Shown in pieces: positions 24,824 through 32,691 of a DNA stretch of 64,000 nt. The stretch is from assembly GCA_958295905.1 (NCBI GenBank), contig OY282382.1, positions 4,770,910-4,834,909 of the forward strand. The letters run 5' to 3'. Made by a program: the position numbers and the translations under genes. The notes beneath the pieces were generated by a model, which saw only the letters and a program-made list of their open reading frames with translations, was not told the DNA's origin and did not search any database. Source of the stretch: an uncultured Vicinamibacterales bacterium. GTDB lineage: Bacteria; Acidobacteriota; Vicinamibacteria; Vicinamibacterales; UBA8438. Numbering within the stretch: the first letter of the stretch is position 1; every line of letters starts with the position of its first letter.

Positions 24824-26506
24824 ATGGCCGAACCACGGATCCCTCCCCGCCGCGGACTGACCCGCCGGGACGTCCTGCGGGTCGGTCCCGGCGCGGCGGC
24901 GGCGATGGCCCTCGGGTGCGGACCCCGACCGCCCGCCCCCACCGAGCGGGCCCTCGACGCCGGGCGCATCACCGGCACGATCGTGGGCGCCTCGCACCGG
25001 ACCGGGCATCGGCTGCGGGACGGGGCCCGGCCCCAGCCGCGGGAGGTCCGCGACATTCCGGTGGTCATCGTGGGCGGGGGCGTCGCGGGGCTGTCCGCGG
25101 CGTGGAAGCTCGCGCGGAGCGGCCTGCGCGACTTCGTGGTGCTCGAACTCGAGCCGGACGCGGGCGGCAACGCGCGGTGGGGGGAGAACCACGTCTCCGC
25201 CTACCCATGGGGCGCGCACTATCTGCCGGTCCCCACCGCCGAGGCGACCGCGACTCGGGAGCTCGTCGCCGAGATGGGCCTGATCCTGGATACCGGCCCC
25301 GACGGCGGGCCGGTCTACGACCCGCGGCATCTGTGCCACGCCCCCCAGGAGCGGCTGTTCATCGACGGCGGGTGGCGCGGGGGGCTGTCGGCGCGCGATG
25401 TGGTGGACCCCGCCGCCGGTTCCGCCGCGGCGGCGGAACTCGCGGCGTTCGAGGCGCAGGCACGGCGGTATCGGGACTACCGGGACGGGCGGGGCCGCCG
25501 GGCGTTCGCCCTGCCGATCGCGGCCGGCGCCGACGACGCCGCGATCGTCGAGCTCGACCGGATGTCGATGCGCGAGTACTTCGACCGGGCCGGCTGGTCC
25601 TCCCGCCGGCTGCGCTGGTACGTCGACTACTGCTGCCGCGACGACTTCGGTTGCACGCTCGAGACGACCTCCGCCTGGGCGGCGTGGCACTACTTCTGCT
25701 CGCGCCCCGACGACGTCGAGTACCTGACGTGGCCCGAGGGCAACGGCCGCATCGTCCGGCACTTGCTGGAACGGGTGGGAGGCAACGTCCGCCCCGGGAT
25801 GCTCGCCTACCGCCTGCGGCCGACCGGGAACGCCGGCGACCGCGGCGTCCCGGGCGGCGGCGTCGACGTCGACGCGTTGGACACCCGCACCGAGACCGCG
25901 GTGCGGTTCCGGGCGCGCCACTGCATCTACGCCCTGCCCCGGTTCACGGCGCCCCACGTGATCGACGGCTACCCCGCGGCCGGTCTCGAGGCGTTCACCT
26001 ACAGTCCGTGGATGGTCGCGAACCTGACCGTCGACCGGGCGCCGGACGGCGCGGCCTGGGACAACGTGCTCTTCGACAGCCCGTCGCTCGGCTACGTCGT
26101 GGCCACCCACCAGGACCTGCGGACGGCGCCGGGGCCCAGCGTCCTGACCTACTACCTGCCGCTCACCGTCCCGAACCCCGGCGCCGCCCGCGCCTGGATG
26201 ATCGAGCGGCGGTGGCGCGATTGGGCGTCGCTTGTCCTCGCCGACCTCGTGCAGGCCCATCCCGACATCGAGTCCCGGGTGACCCACCTCGACGTCATGC
26301 TCTGGGGGCACGCGATGATCCGGCCGACCCCCGGTTTCATCTGGGGCGGGGCGCGGCGCCGGGCCGACGCGCCCCACGGGGCGATCCGATTCGCCCACTC
26401 CGACATGAGCGGCATCTCGGTCTTCGAGGAGGCGCAGTACCACGGCGTGAACGCGGCCGAGCAGGTGATGCGGGCGCTGGGCCACGCCCATGCGACCTCG
26501 CTTTAA
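24824..26506 (+). CDS. Tat-exported amine-oxidase-like FAD protein (probable lipoprotein)
   Basis: 560 residues from ATG 24824 (MAEPRIPPRRGLTRRDVLRV). The twin-arginine motif LTRRDVLRVGPG is followed by a hydrophobic stretch and lipobox-like MALGCG, so it may be a Tat lipoprotein. The FAD-binding Rossmann motif is VVIVGGGVAGLSAAWKLA with VLELEPDAGGNARWG (about 84-125), typical of NAD(P)-binding/amine-oxidase flavoproteins. Downstream are CIYALPRFTAPHVI and a C-terminal FAD contact region IRFAHSDMSGISVFEEAQYHG. The Trp- and Tyr-rich middle (RRLRWYVDYCCRDDFG) is probably the substrate domain. Relatives are often annotated as FAD-dependent or twin-arginine amine oxidases; the substrate is unknown. 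It stands alone. Confidence 0.85.
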   Translation: MAEPRIPPRRGLTRRDVLRVGPGAAAAMALGCGPRPPAPTERALDAGRITGTIVGASHRTGHRLRDGARPQPREVRDIPVVIVGGGVAGLSAAWKLARSGLRDFVVLELEPDAGGNARWGENHVSAYPWGAHYLPVPTAEATATRELVAEMGLILDTGPDGGPVYDPRHLCHAPQERLFIDGGWRGGLSARDVVDPAAGSAAAAELAAFEAQARRYRDYRDGRGRRAFALPIAAGADDAAIVELDRMSMREYFDRAGWSSRRLRWYVDYCCRDDFGCTLETTSAWAAWHYFCSRPDDVEYLTWPEGNGRIVRHLLERVGGNVRPGMLAYRLRPTGNAGDRGVPGGGVDVDALDTRTETAVRFRARHCIYALPRFTAPHVIDGYPAAGLEAFTYSPWMVANLTVDRAPDGAAWDNVLFDSPSLGYVVATHQDLRTAPGPSVLTYYLPLTVPNPGAARAWMIERRWRDWASLVLADLVQAHPDIESRVTHLDVMLWGHAMIRPTPGFIWGGARRRADAPHGAIRFAHSDMSGISVFEEAQYHGVNAAEQVMRALGHAHATSL

Positions 26507-26857
26507 CCCCCTCTCCACGCCCCCCCCTTCTCCAGGTGATCGACTACGCGGCTTGCTGTTGCGCATTGCCGGATCCCTGCCCGTCCGGCTGATGCTCTGC
26601 GCTGACAACAGGCCGTGGTGAACGCCGCGTCGCCCCGAGAGCAGCGGAGGAACCAGCGGGCTGAAGAACGCCCATGCCTGACCAAGCGTGAGGAGGGCGC
26701 CTATCGGGCATATTGCAACCGCGGACTGCAAGCAGTCCGGCGAGCAACGCAGTCAGGCGGATGCATCGCCGCTCGATGCAGCGGGGACTTCACCACGGGC
26801 TGATAAGATCGAGCCGCCCGAGCGGTCATCCTCCCGACGCCGAAGGGGAAGCGAACC
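26507..26857. other. intergenic, nothing recognised
   Basis: 350 bp between the flavoprotein and the ParB-like gene. A GAAGGGGAAG stretch just before ATG 26858 serves as ribosome-binding site. No other feature is supported. Confidence 0.4.
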
Positions 26858-27559
26858 ATGATGGATGAAACCCCGGAACAGATGCGCGGCAGGCGGCAAT
26901 CCGTGTCGCTCAGTCGCCTCTACCTCGACCCGAACAACTTTCGGTTCGTGGACCATCCTGAGTACCGGCTCGTACCACCCGAGCGCGTGTTCGATCCGGA
27001 CGTGCAGCGGCGCACGACCAGCTTCGTGCTGGGACGCCAACAAGAGAACGTTCGGGATCTGATCGCGAGCATCAAGGCCAACGGCTGGCTCGACATCGAT
27101 CCAATCCTGGTCCAGCGTACGGAAGCGGGTCGATTTCTCGTGGTCGAAGGGAACCGGCGCGTAGCGACGCTCAAGCATTTGCAGCGTCGCTACGAAGAAG
27201 GCGCCATCGATCTCGGCAAGCTCGACCGTGCGCTGTTTTCGGAGCTGCCCGTCGTTCTCTACCGAGACGCGGGCGAGCGCGATCGCCTGGTGATGATGGG
27301 GCTCCACCACATCTCGGGCAAGCGGCGTTGGCCCGCCATCAACCGCGCACGGGCGATGGAGCGGCTCCTCCCCCACTTCGGGAACGATACGGATGCGGTT
27401 TGCCGAGCTCTCGGCGTGAGCAAACGCGAGTTCAACCTGTCGATAAGAACGCTGGCGCTGGTGAACGCCTACAAGGAGAGCGACTACGGCGACCAGTTGC
27501 AGTCCGATCAGTACAACCTGTTTCGCGAGGTTCTCAAGAGCGGGGAGATCCGCACCTAG
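26858..27559 (+). CDS. ParB/Srx-fold nuclease-like protein, ended by an in-frame amber codon
   Basis: 233 residues. It begins MMDETPEQMRGRRQSVSLSR and shows a ParB/sulfiredoxin-type fold: VSLSRLYLDPNNFRF, then LIASIKANGWLDIDPILVQR, FLVVEGNRRVATLKHLQ (the conserved E-G-N-R-R element) and a helical HTH-like portion (VCRALGVSKREFNLSIRTLA). The TAG at 27557-27559 interrupts a frame that continues without another stop to 29050. The sequence just after it (LGWDHTAGAASNRSNLNRLF) is clearly coding-like and continues the ParB-type protein. A TGG-to-TAG mutation is a simple explanation. Related genes sit beside ABC ATPases in presumed defence loci. Confidence 0.75.
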   Translation: MMDETPEQMRGRRQSVSLSRLYLDPNNFRFVDHPEYRLVPPERVFDPDVQRRTTSFVLGRQQENVRDLIASIKANGWLDIDPILVQRTEAGRFLVVEGNRRVATLKHLQRRYEEGAIDLGKLDRALFSELPVVLYRDAGERDRLVMMGLHHISGKRRWPAINRARAMERLLPHFGNDTDAVCRALGVSKREFNLSIRTLALVNAYKESDYGDQLQSDQYNLFREVLKSGEIRT

Positions 27560-29050
27560 CTCGGCTGGGACCACACGGCAGGCGCCGCTTCCAACCGGTC
27601 GAACCTCAATCGGCTCTTTTCCTGGATGTCGCGGGAAGCGGGATCCGACGAGGGAGAGGAAGACGGCCAGGACGTCGACGTTCGGTCAACGCCCGATCCC
27701 GTAGTGACCACCGGGGGCCACGTTCGCGAGCTCGCCAAGATCATTGCGGACCCCGACGCCGTCAAGAGTCTCGACGAAACCCGCAGTCTTCAGGAGGCGA
27801 CGCTTTCCAGCAATCTCCTGGTCAGAAGCGAAATCGACGGCGCGTTCAAGTCGTGCGACAGCGGTATCCAGAAACTCGACCGACGGATCGGAGAACTGGA
27901 GTCCCGCGAACTCGACAGAGTCGAGCAACTCATCGGCAGGCTCCAGGGCATGGTGCTGGCCCGCAAACGCCAACCGCCGGGCGCCGGCTTCCGGTTGCCG
28001 CGGCAACCCTTCAACGAAATCACGCAATCGAGGTTCTCTTGCCTCCGCATCGAGAGCTACCGCAGCATCGACGGCCTCACCCTTGAGGCCCCGGGTCGAA
28101 TCAATCTCATCGTTGGTGTGAACAACGCCGGGAAGACGTCGCTGCTCGAAGCGATCTACCTGCTCGCCCACCAGAACGACGAGCGGGCTCTTCTGGACGC
28201 CATCCGCTGGCGCGGCCGGGTGGAGGGCGATCCCCCGGCGCTCTGGCTCGTCGAACAGCTTCCGCGCACCATCCGTATCTCGGGATGTTTCGACCGGCTC
28301 CCGGACAACACGACGAGCGTCGAGTTCGAGGTCGCCACCGAACCCGAACCGGACGTAGAAGACCAGACTTCCTTTCTTTCGAAGCTCGCCATCGAATCCA
28401 GCTACGGCGCGCGCGTTCAGAACACGGACGTCGTGTTCTTTGGGGATCGCCCCCGGCGGACCCGTTTCGAGGGGCAGCATTGGCTTTGCCGTTCTGCGTT
28501 CACGAGCCCGTTCTCGGCCAACCGCCCCGAGACGCTTGCGCGCTGCAACAAGGAAAGCCTGGAGGCGGGAACGAAGCGGCAGCTCATCGACTTCATCCGG
28601 GAACGGGTCGATCCCGGACTCCGGAACATCGAACTGGCCGATCGCTTCAACCGGTTTCTGGTCAGTCACGATGACTTCGAAAAGGCGCCGGACTTGGCGA
28701 CTTTCGGCGAGGGCGTGCGGCGTGTCTTCGAGATCGGCTTGCTCTTCGCCGACGTCCGGGGCGGCGTGCTGCTCGTCGACGAATTCGAGAACGCGATCCA
28801 CACGGAGCTCCTCGTGGAGTTCACGCGTCTGGTTCAGGACCTCGCGGTCAAGCTCAACGTTCAGGTCTTCCTGTCGACCCATAGCAAGGAGGCGATTGAC
28901 GCCTTCGTTCTGAACGAACACCGACCCGACGACGTCGTCGGCTATGCGCTCAATCGTACCGACGGCGGCGTCAGGGCCAAGCGCTACGACGGCAACAAGC
29001 TTCGCAAGCTCCACGACGCTGTGGATTTCGACCTGCGAGGCGTGCGATGA
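27560..29050 (+). CDS. C-terminal part of ParB-like protein fused in frame to an ABC (OLD-like) ATPase
   Basis: The frame is the same as the upstream ParB gene and open throughout; the first usable ATG is 27626. Residues ~1-145 continue the ParB-like protein, with a coiled coil (GIQKLDRRIGELESRELDRV). From about 28040 an ABC ATPase begins: FSCLRIESYRSIDGLTLEAP, Walker A GVNNAGKTS, Walker B GGVLLVDEFENAIH and H-loop VFLSTHSKEAIDAFV. The tail VRAKRYDGNKLRKLHDAVDF is typical of ATPases paired with a TOPRIM-like partner. The stop overlaps the ATG of such a partner's remnant. Without suppression the product would be an ATPase with a short N-terminal extension. Confidence 0.75.
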   Translation, partial: LGWDHTAGAASNRSNLNRLFSWMSREAGSDEGEEDGQDVDVRSTPDPVVTTGGHVRELAKIIADPDAVKSLDETRSLQEATLSSNLLVRSEIDGAFKSCDSGIQKLDRRIGELESRELDRVEQLIGRLQGMVLARKRQPPGAGFRLPRQPFNEITQSRFSCLRIESYRSIDGLTLEAPGRINLIVGVNNAGKTSLLEAIYLLAHQNDERALLDAIRWRGRVEGDPPALWLVEQLPRTIRISGCFDRLPDNTTSVEFEVATEPEPDVEDQTSFLSKLAIESSYGARVQNTDVVFFGDRPRRTRFEGQHWLCRSAFTSPFSANRPETLARCNKESLEAGTKRQLIDFIRERVDPGLRNIELADRFNRFLVSHDDFEKAPDLATFGEGVRRVFEIGLLFADVRGGVLLVDEFENAIHTELLVEFTRLVQDLAVKLNVQVFLSTHSKEAIDAFVLNEHRPDDVVGYALNRTDGGVRAKRYDGNKLRKLHDAVDFDLRGVR

Positions 29051-29378
29051 AGGCGGTGTTGGTGTTCTGCGAGGGGCACCATGCCGTCGTGTTCGCTCAA
29101 ATCATCTGGCGCCGATGGTCAGGGGGGCGTGGCCCGAAAGGTACTCGGGGGCCGAGCGTTTCGTCGACGACAACCGGGACGGCGACGACAAGGTGTCCGG
29201 CAGAGAGGCGGAGCGGCTGAAGGCGATCATCACGGTCACGGGACAGTTCGACCACCCGGGCGATCCCCTGTCGATCGTCATCGGCCGAACGGGCCTGCCG
29301 CGCGCGCAATTCGAAGCGTCTCCGCTGAGTGCGGGGCTCGCTGATTTCCTGGCGCGAGCCCCATGGAACGACGCGTGA
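29047..29378 (+). pseudogene. TOPRIM-like (DUF3226/DUF4276-type) partner gene, internally deleted
   Basis: ATG 29047 overlaps the ATPase stop (ATGA). The first ~18 codons (MKAVLVFCEGHHAVVFAQ) look like the beginning of a TOPRIM-type protein, where VEGxxDxxF is the usual start. The frame then fails. A different frame resumes at about 29145 with RYSGAERFVDDNRDGDDKVS and later SIVIGRTGLPRAQFEASPLS, reaching a stop at 29376-29378. The centre of the gene is missing and the two ends are out of frame, so the third component of this cassette is dead. Confidence 0.7.
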
Positions 29379-29496
29379 GAAAAGCGTGCAGGGGGCGGCG
29401 GGTCGCCTGAGAGCGCGCAGCTCCATCCGGCGGCGGACGGCAGGGGCCGCCAACACCGGCGTACAGGCGACACCGCCCCCGAGTCCGGGGTGGGCA

Positions 29497-30207
29497 CTAC
29501 GGCGCGGCGATGCCCATTTTCTTCTTCAACTCGGCCAGCGAGTCGGCGCCGGCGCTGGGGGAGGGCGCGGCGAGGGCCCGGTCGATGTCCTCGTCGATGG
29601 TGCCGCCGACGTCCGCGAGCTGGTCGTAGGCCTCGGCGAGCGACTCCTCCTCCTGCACCTTGTGCTTCATCTTCTCGAGCATGGCGACGGTGCCGGAGGC
29701 GTCGGCCCCCGCGAGCTGCTGGTTGATCTTGCGCATCGACGACGCGGTGCGGGCGCGGGCGCGCAGGGTGACCACCTCGTTCTCGTATTTGGCGATCTGC
29801 CGCTTGAGGTCCTCGACCTTGGCCTGAAGCTGGTCGGCCATCCGCCGCTGGGTCTCGTGATCGGCGCCCACCCGGCCCGCCTGCCGCACCGCGTCGTCCT
29901 TCTTCTCGAGAGCCGAGGTGGCCAGGCGCTCCGCCTCGGCCGCGGCCACCTCGCCCGCCTCCGCCCGCCGGAGCAGGAGCATCGCCTTGCGCTCGTACTC
30001 CGCCGCCCGCTTCTTGTGGTCGTCGCTCTCCTTCTGCAGGCGAATGGCGAGCGACTTCACCTGCGCGAGGCTCACCATGGCGGCCTGGAGGTTCTTCTTG
30101 AGATCCCGGATGCCCTGCTCGGTCATCTTGATCGGATCCTCCAACTGGTCCACCGCGGCGTTGGCGTTCGACTGCGCGACCTTGAACATTCTGCGAAAGA
30201 TACTCAT
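29497..30207 (-). CDS. pspA: PspA/IM30 (Vipp1) family membrane-stress protein
   Basis: 236 residues beginning MSIFRRMFKVAQSNANAAVD, the amphipathic N-terminal helix of the family. Long coiled-coil helices follow (DPIKMTEQGIRDLKKNLQAA, VKSLAIRLQKESDDHKKRAA, VEDLKRQIAKYENEVVTLRA). ESCRT-III-like PspA proteins coat damaged inner membranes and preserve the proton-motive force. It is the last gene of a same-strand series (DUF4178, lipoprotein, DUF350, K+ channel, YbjN-like), and its start lies 2 bp after the YbjN-like stop, so those two are surely co-transcribed. No PspF-type regulator gene is nearby. Confidence 0.92.
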   Translation of the reverse strand: MSIFRRMFKVAQSNANAAVDQLEDPIKMTEQGIRDLKKNLQAAMVSLAQVKSLAIRLQKESDDHKKRAAEYERKAMLLLRRAEAGEVAAAEAERLATSALEKKDDAVRQAGRVGADHETQRRMADQLQAKVEDLKRQIAKYENEVVTLRARARTASSMRKINQQLAGADASGTVAMLEKMKHKVQEEESLAEAYDQLADVGGTIDEDIDRALAAPSPSAGADSLAELKKKMGIAAP

Positions 30208-30209
30208 GG

Positions 30210-30605
30210 CTACTTCTTCCAGTAGGTGATCAGCTCGGCGCCGTACTCGGCCAGCGCCAGGGAGAGGGCCCGGATCGAGCCCTCGAGCTCGTTCAGGTCG
30301 AGGTTGGCGAGCTGCAGCGTGTCGCGGTAGAAGATGCGCCCGGCCGTCTCGTCGAGGACGAAGGCGCCGTGGACCAGCGTGTTGTTCATCTGCAGCAGCC
30401 GGGTGAAAAGGTCGCCCGGCTCGGACGGCACCTCGCCGATCAACTGTTCAAGAATGACGATGGGCGGCTCGCAGTCGATGACCAACTGCTTGATGCCGTT
30501 GTCCTCGTCGTCCACCACCACCAAGGCGTCGGCCTCGTTCTCAGTGACGATCGTGAGACCGAGATCGAGCAGATGGCCCTTCACCGTATCCAGATGCTCA
30601 GACAT
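30210..30605 (-). CDS. YbjN/CesT-like protein encoded next to pspA (YjfI-type)
   Basis: 131 residues. Sequence features are LTIVTENEADALVVVDDEDN, a central DLFTRLLQMNNTLVHGAFVL and the closing LELAEYG-like helix (ALSLALAEYGAELITYWKK). This is an alpha/beta sandwich pattern like YbjN, type III secretion chaperones and the DUF2170/YjfI proteins. The conserved partner of PspA in YjfI-YjfJ-type operons has this size and position. It may act as a chaperone or adaptor for PspA; the exact family label is tentative. Confidence 0.75.
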   Translation of the reverse strand: MSEHLDTVKGHLLDLGLTIVTENEADALVVVDDEDNGIKQLVIDCEPPIVILEQLIGEVPSEPGDLFTRLLQMNNTLVHGAFVLDETAGRIFYRDTLQLANLDLNELEGSIRALSLALAEYGAELITYWKK

Positions 30606-30854
30606 CCATCGCGCCTCCTTGCGCGTGCGTTCCCGCGCTCACCCGTCCTGCCGCCCGCCACGGGAAGCCCCGCCGCATTCGACGCAGGCTCTTCCGGGGG
30701 CCGCCCGCACCCACCGCTCGAACGGGGCATCGGGATTCTCTCTGATTTACGATCAATCGGCGCGCCGGGTTCAACCGCCCGCGGCGAGGGTCCCCGCGGC
30801 ATTCGAGCGCCGCGGCGGCTCTCGGTGGCACGCGGGGCTCCGACACGGCCGTCG
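30606..30854. other. intergenic with G+C-rich degenerate repeat text
   Basis: Contains short phrases such as CCACGGGAAGCCCCGCCGCA and CCCGCGGCGAGGGTCCCCGC, which recur in altered form near 33474, 37220, 57490 and 60885. No gene is seen. It lies between the channel tail repeats and the YbjN-like start. Confidence 0.4.
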
Positions 30855-31247
30855 CCGCGCGGAGACCGCCCTCCGCTTCCGGGCCGAAATCACCACCAAG
30901 CGATCCGCGGCCGCGACCTCGGCGTCCGCATCGGGGTTCGTCACGAGGGTCCCGGTCCCGTCCCGCTGGATCGCCACCGCAATCACCGCGCGGAGGCCGC
31001 CCTCCGCTTCCGGGCCGAAATCACCACCAAGCGATCCGCGGCCGCGACCTCGGCGTCCGCATCGGGGTTCGTCACGAGGGTCCCGGTCCCGTCCCGCTGG
31101 ATCGCCACCGCAATCACCGCGCGGAGGCCGCCCTCCGCTTCCGGGCCGAGATCACCACCAGGCGATCCGCGGCCGCGACCTCGGCGTCCGCATCGGGGTT
31201 CGTCACGAGGGTCCCGGTCCCGTCCCGCTGGATCGCCACCGCAATCA
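30855..31247. repeat. triple tandem repeat (131-bp period) of the K+-channel gene 3' end
   Basis: Three near-identical units at 30855-30985, 30986-31116 and 31117-31247. The last unit encodes the channel's C-terminal residues (IAVAIQRDGTGTLVTNPDAD onwards); the other two are downstream copies. Because 131 is not a multiple of three, the copies are out of frame. The channel's stop codon (31114-31116) is made by the first bases of the next unit. Confidence 0.92.
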
Positions 31248-32169
31248 TGTCCTGCTCCCGTTTCAGGGCGGAGAACACCTCGAAGAACGACCGGCCCGCC
31301 TGCGCCGGCGGCACCGCCATGGTGACCAGGTCCTGGCCGACCTGCGCGCTCAGCAGCTCGCGCAGCACCCGGGAGATGCCGTGGTCGAGGGCCGCGGTCG
31401 ACATGACCCGGCTGCACAGCTCGGCTCCCACGACGATCTCGTCGGCGCCCGCCCACTCGCAGTGGCGCGCGTTCGCCTCGCTGGCCAGCTCGACGATGGA
31501 GTAGACCTTCCGATTGAGGCTCTCGACGGTCAGCGTCGACAGCACCGTCTTGGCGTCCCGCGCGCTGTACTCCAGCGACCGGTCCCCCACGATGACGACG
31601 GTCGCCGCGGTCTCGATGCCCGCCCGCTTCAGCGCCTCCTCGGTCACGCCGCCCCGCACGAAGTGGAGCTGCTCGTCCGCGACCGGCGTGGCTTCGATGT
31701 CCGCCACCAGCACGATGGCGGCGCCGGCGGAACGCTCATCGGCCCGCAGGTCGGCCAGTATCTCCTGCATCCGGCCGTTCCAGCCGCACAGGATGATGTG
31801 CCCTTCGAGGTTGCACGACTCCATGCCCCGGTCCTTCCTCATGCGTTGCTCGACGAAGACCCCGGCGATGGTGGCGGTGAACATGCCGAGCACGCCGATG
31901 CCGAAGAACATCAGCACCACGCCGATCAGCCGGCCGCCGAAGGAGACGGGAGAGATGTCGCCGAAGCCGACGGTGGTCAGGGTGACGACCGACCACCAGA
32001 GCGCGTCGGGCAGCGATCGGCCCTCGAAGAACGCGAGCCCCAGCGTCCCGCCCAGGATCAGCACCGCGATGACCCCCGCGAGCCGGAACAGCTTCTCCCG
32101 ACGCATGAAGCCCAGAAACCTCCTGAGGATCCGCTCCACCTGCGCCACCGCGGACGCGAAGATGCTCAT
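31114..32169 (-). CDS. two-TM potassium channel with RCK/TrkA-N and TrkA-C domains
   Basis: 351 residues. TM1 is about 30-50 (FRLAGVIAVLILGGTLGLAF). The pore helix and selectivity filter are LWWSVVTLTTVGFGDISPVS, with the canonical TVGFGD. TM2 is GRLIGVVLMFFGIGVLGMFT. The RCK domain starts at GHIILCGWNGRMQEIL; the usual GxGxxG is altered to GWNGR, as in the Kch-like subgroup. A TrkA-C-like part follows (FEVFSALKREQDMIAVAIQRDG). It should gate K+ flux at the inner membrane. It lies in the psp-type cluster between DUF350 and YbjN-like genes. Its last residues (ARKRRAASAR) run into tandemly repeated DNA, so the native C-terminus has probably been altered. Confidence 0.9.
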   Translation of the reverse strand: MSIFASAVAQVERILRRFLGFMRREKLFRLAGVIAVLILGGTLGLAFFEGRSLPDALWWSVVTLTTVGFGDISPVSFGGRLIGVVLMFFGIGVLGMFTATIAGVFVEQRMRKDRGMESCNLEGHIILCGWNGRMQEILADLRADERSAGAAIVLVADIEATPVADEQLHFVRGGVTEEALKRAGIETAATVVIVGDRSLEYSARDAKTVLSTLTVESLNRKVYSIVELASEANARHCEWAGADEIVVGAELCSRVMSTAALDHGISRVLRELLSAQVGQDLVTMAVPPAQAGRSFFEVFSALKREQDMIAVAIQRDGTGTLVTNPDADAEVAAADRLVVISARKRRAASAR

Positions 32170-32520
32170 GTTCTGTGCGGCCGCACCGCCGACCGCGGCC
32201 GGGCGCCTGCCGCGAACGGACGCCTGCCGCCCGCCGGAGGCTCCAGCGCCCCCGGCTCGGGAGCCCGCGGCAAGCGCCCCGCGGTTTCGCCGCGGGCTCG
32301 CACGTCTGCGCAGCCGCGGAGCTCCCCGCCATGGCGGTCACCGCACTGTCAGATACCGAGCGCGATCGCTCGTACGTCTGCGCCGCCGCGGAGCCCCCCA
32401 GCCGGCGGCGGCAAAACGCCCCGCGAGTGTCATGCGTTTCGGGAATCGCATATCGGCTACGGCGCGGAGCCCCCCAGCCGGCGGTGGCAAACGCCCCCCG
32501 GTTCGCCATGGGCCGCTACC
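32170..32520. other. intergenic with imperfect internal repeats
   Basis: A phrase of about 35 bp beginning GCGGAGCCCCCCAGCCGGCG occurs at about 32389 and again at 32464, with a weaker relative at 32315. No gene is recognised. The region separates the DUF350 and channel genes. Confidence 0.5.
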
Positions 32521-32691
32521 GCGTCAGTCCGATCAGCATGGAAGCGGCGGGACAGCTCACGCCCTTGATGACGCCGGCGCCCGGATTCGGCCGCTCCCGC
32601 ACCTACAGCGTCAGTCCGATCAGCATGGAAGCGGCGAGATAGCTCACGCCCTCGATGACGCCGGCGCCCAGATTCGGCCGCTCCCGCACGA
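32521..32691. repeat. tandem duplication (about 86-bp period) of the DUF350 gene 3' end
   Basis: The unit starting CGTCAGTCCGATCAGCATGG occurs at about 32522 and again at about 32609. The second occurrence is the real end of the DUF350 gene (ERPNLGAGVIEGVSYLAASM to the stop at 32603). The first is a downstream copy with a few substitutions. Confidence 0.9.

Noticed and set aside
22637-27559. stop-codon reassignment (TAG read as an amino acid), suggested by amber codons in the ParB-ATPase frame and the DUF4276 relic
   Set aside because: Many apparently intact genes here end in TAG (for example at 3110, 11973, 13114 and 14810), and the DUF4276 frame is a fragment anyway. Two independent mutations are simpler.
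30334-32568. 744-codon plus-strand frame across the channel and YbjN-like genes
   Set aside because: Antisense shadow made partly of the 131-bp repeats; no domain, signal or ribosome-binding site.
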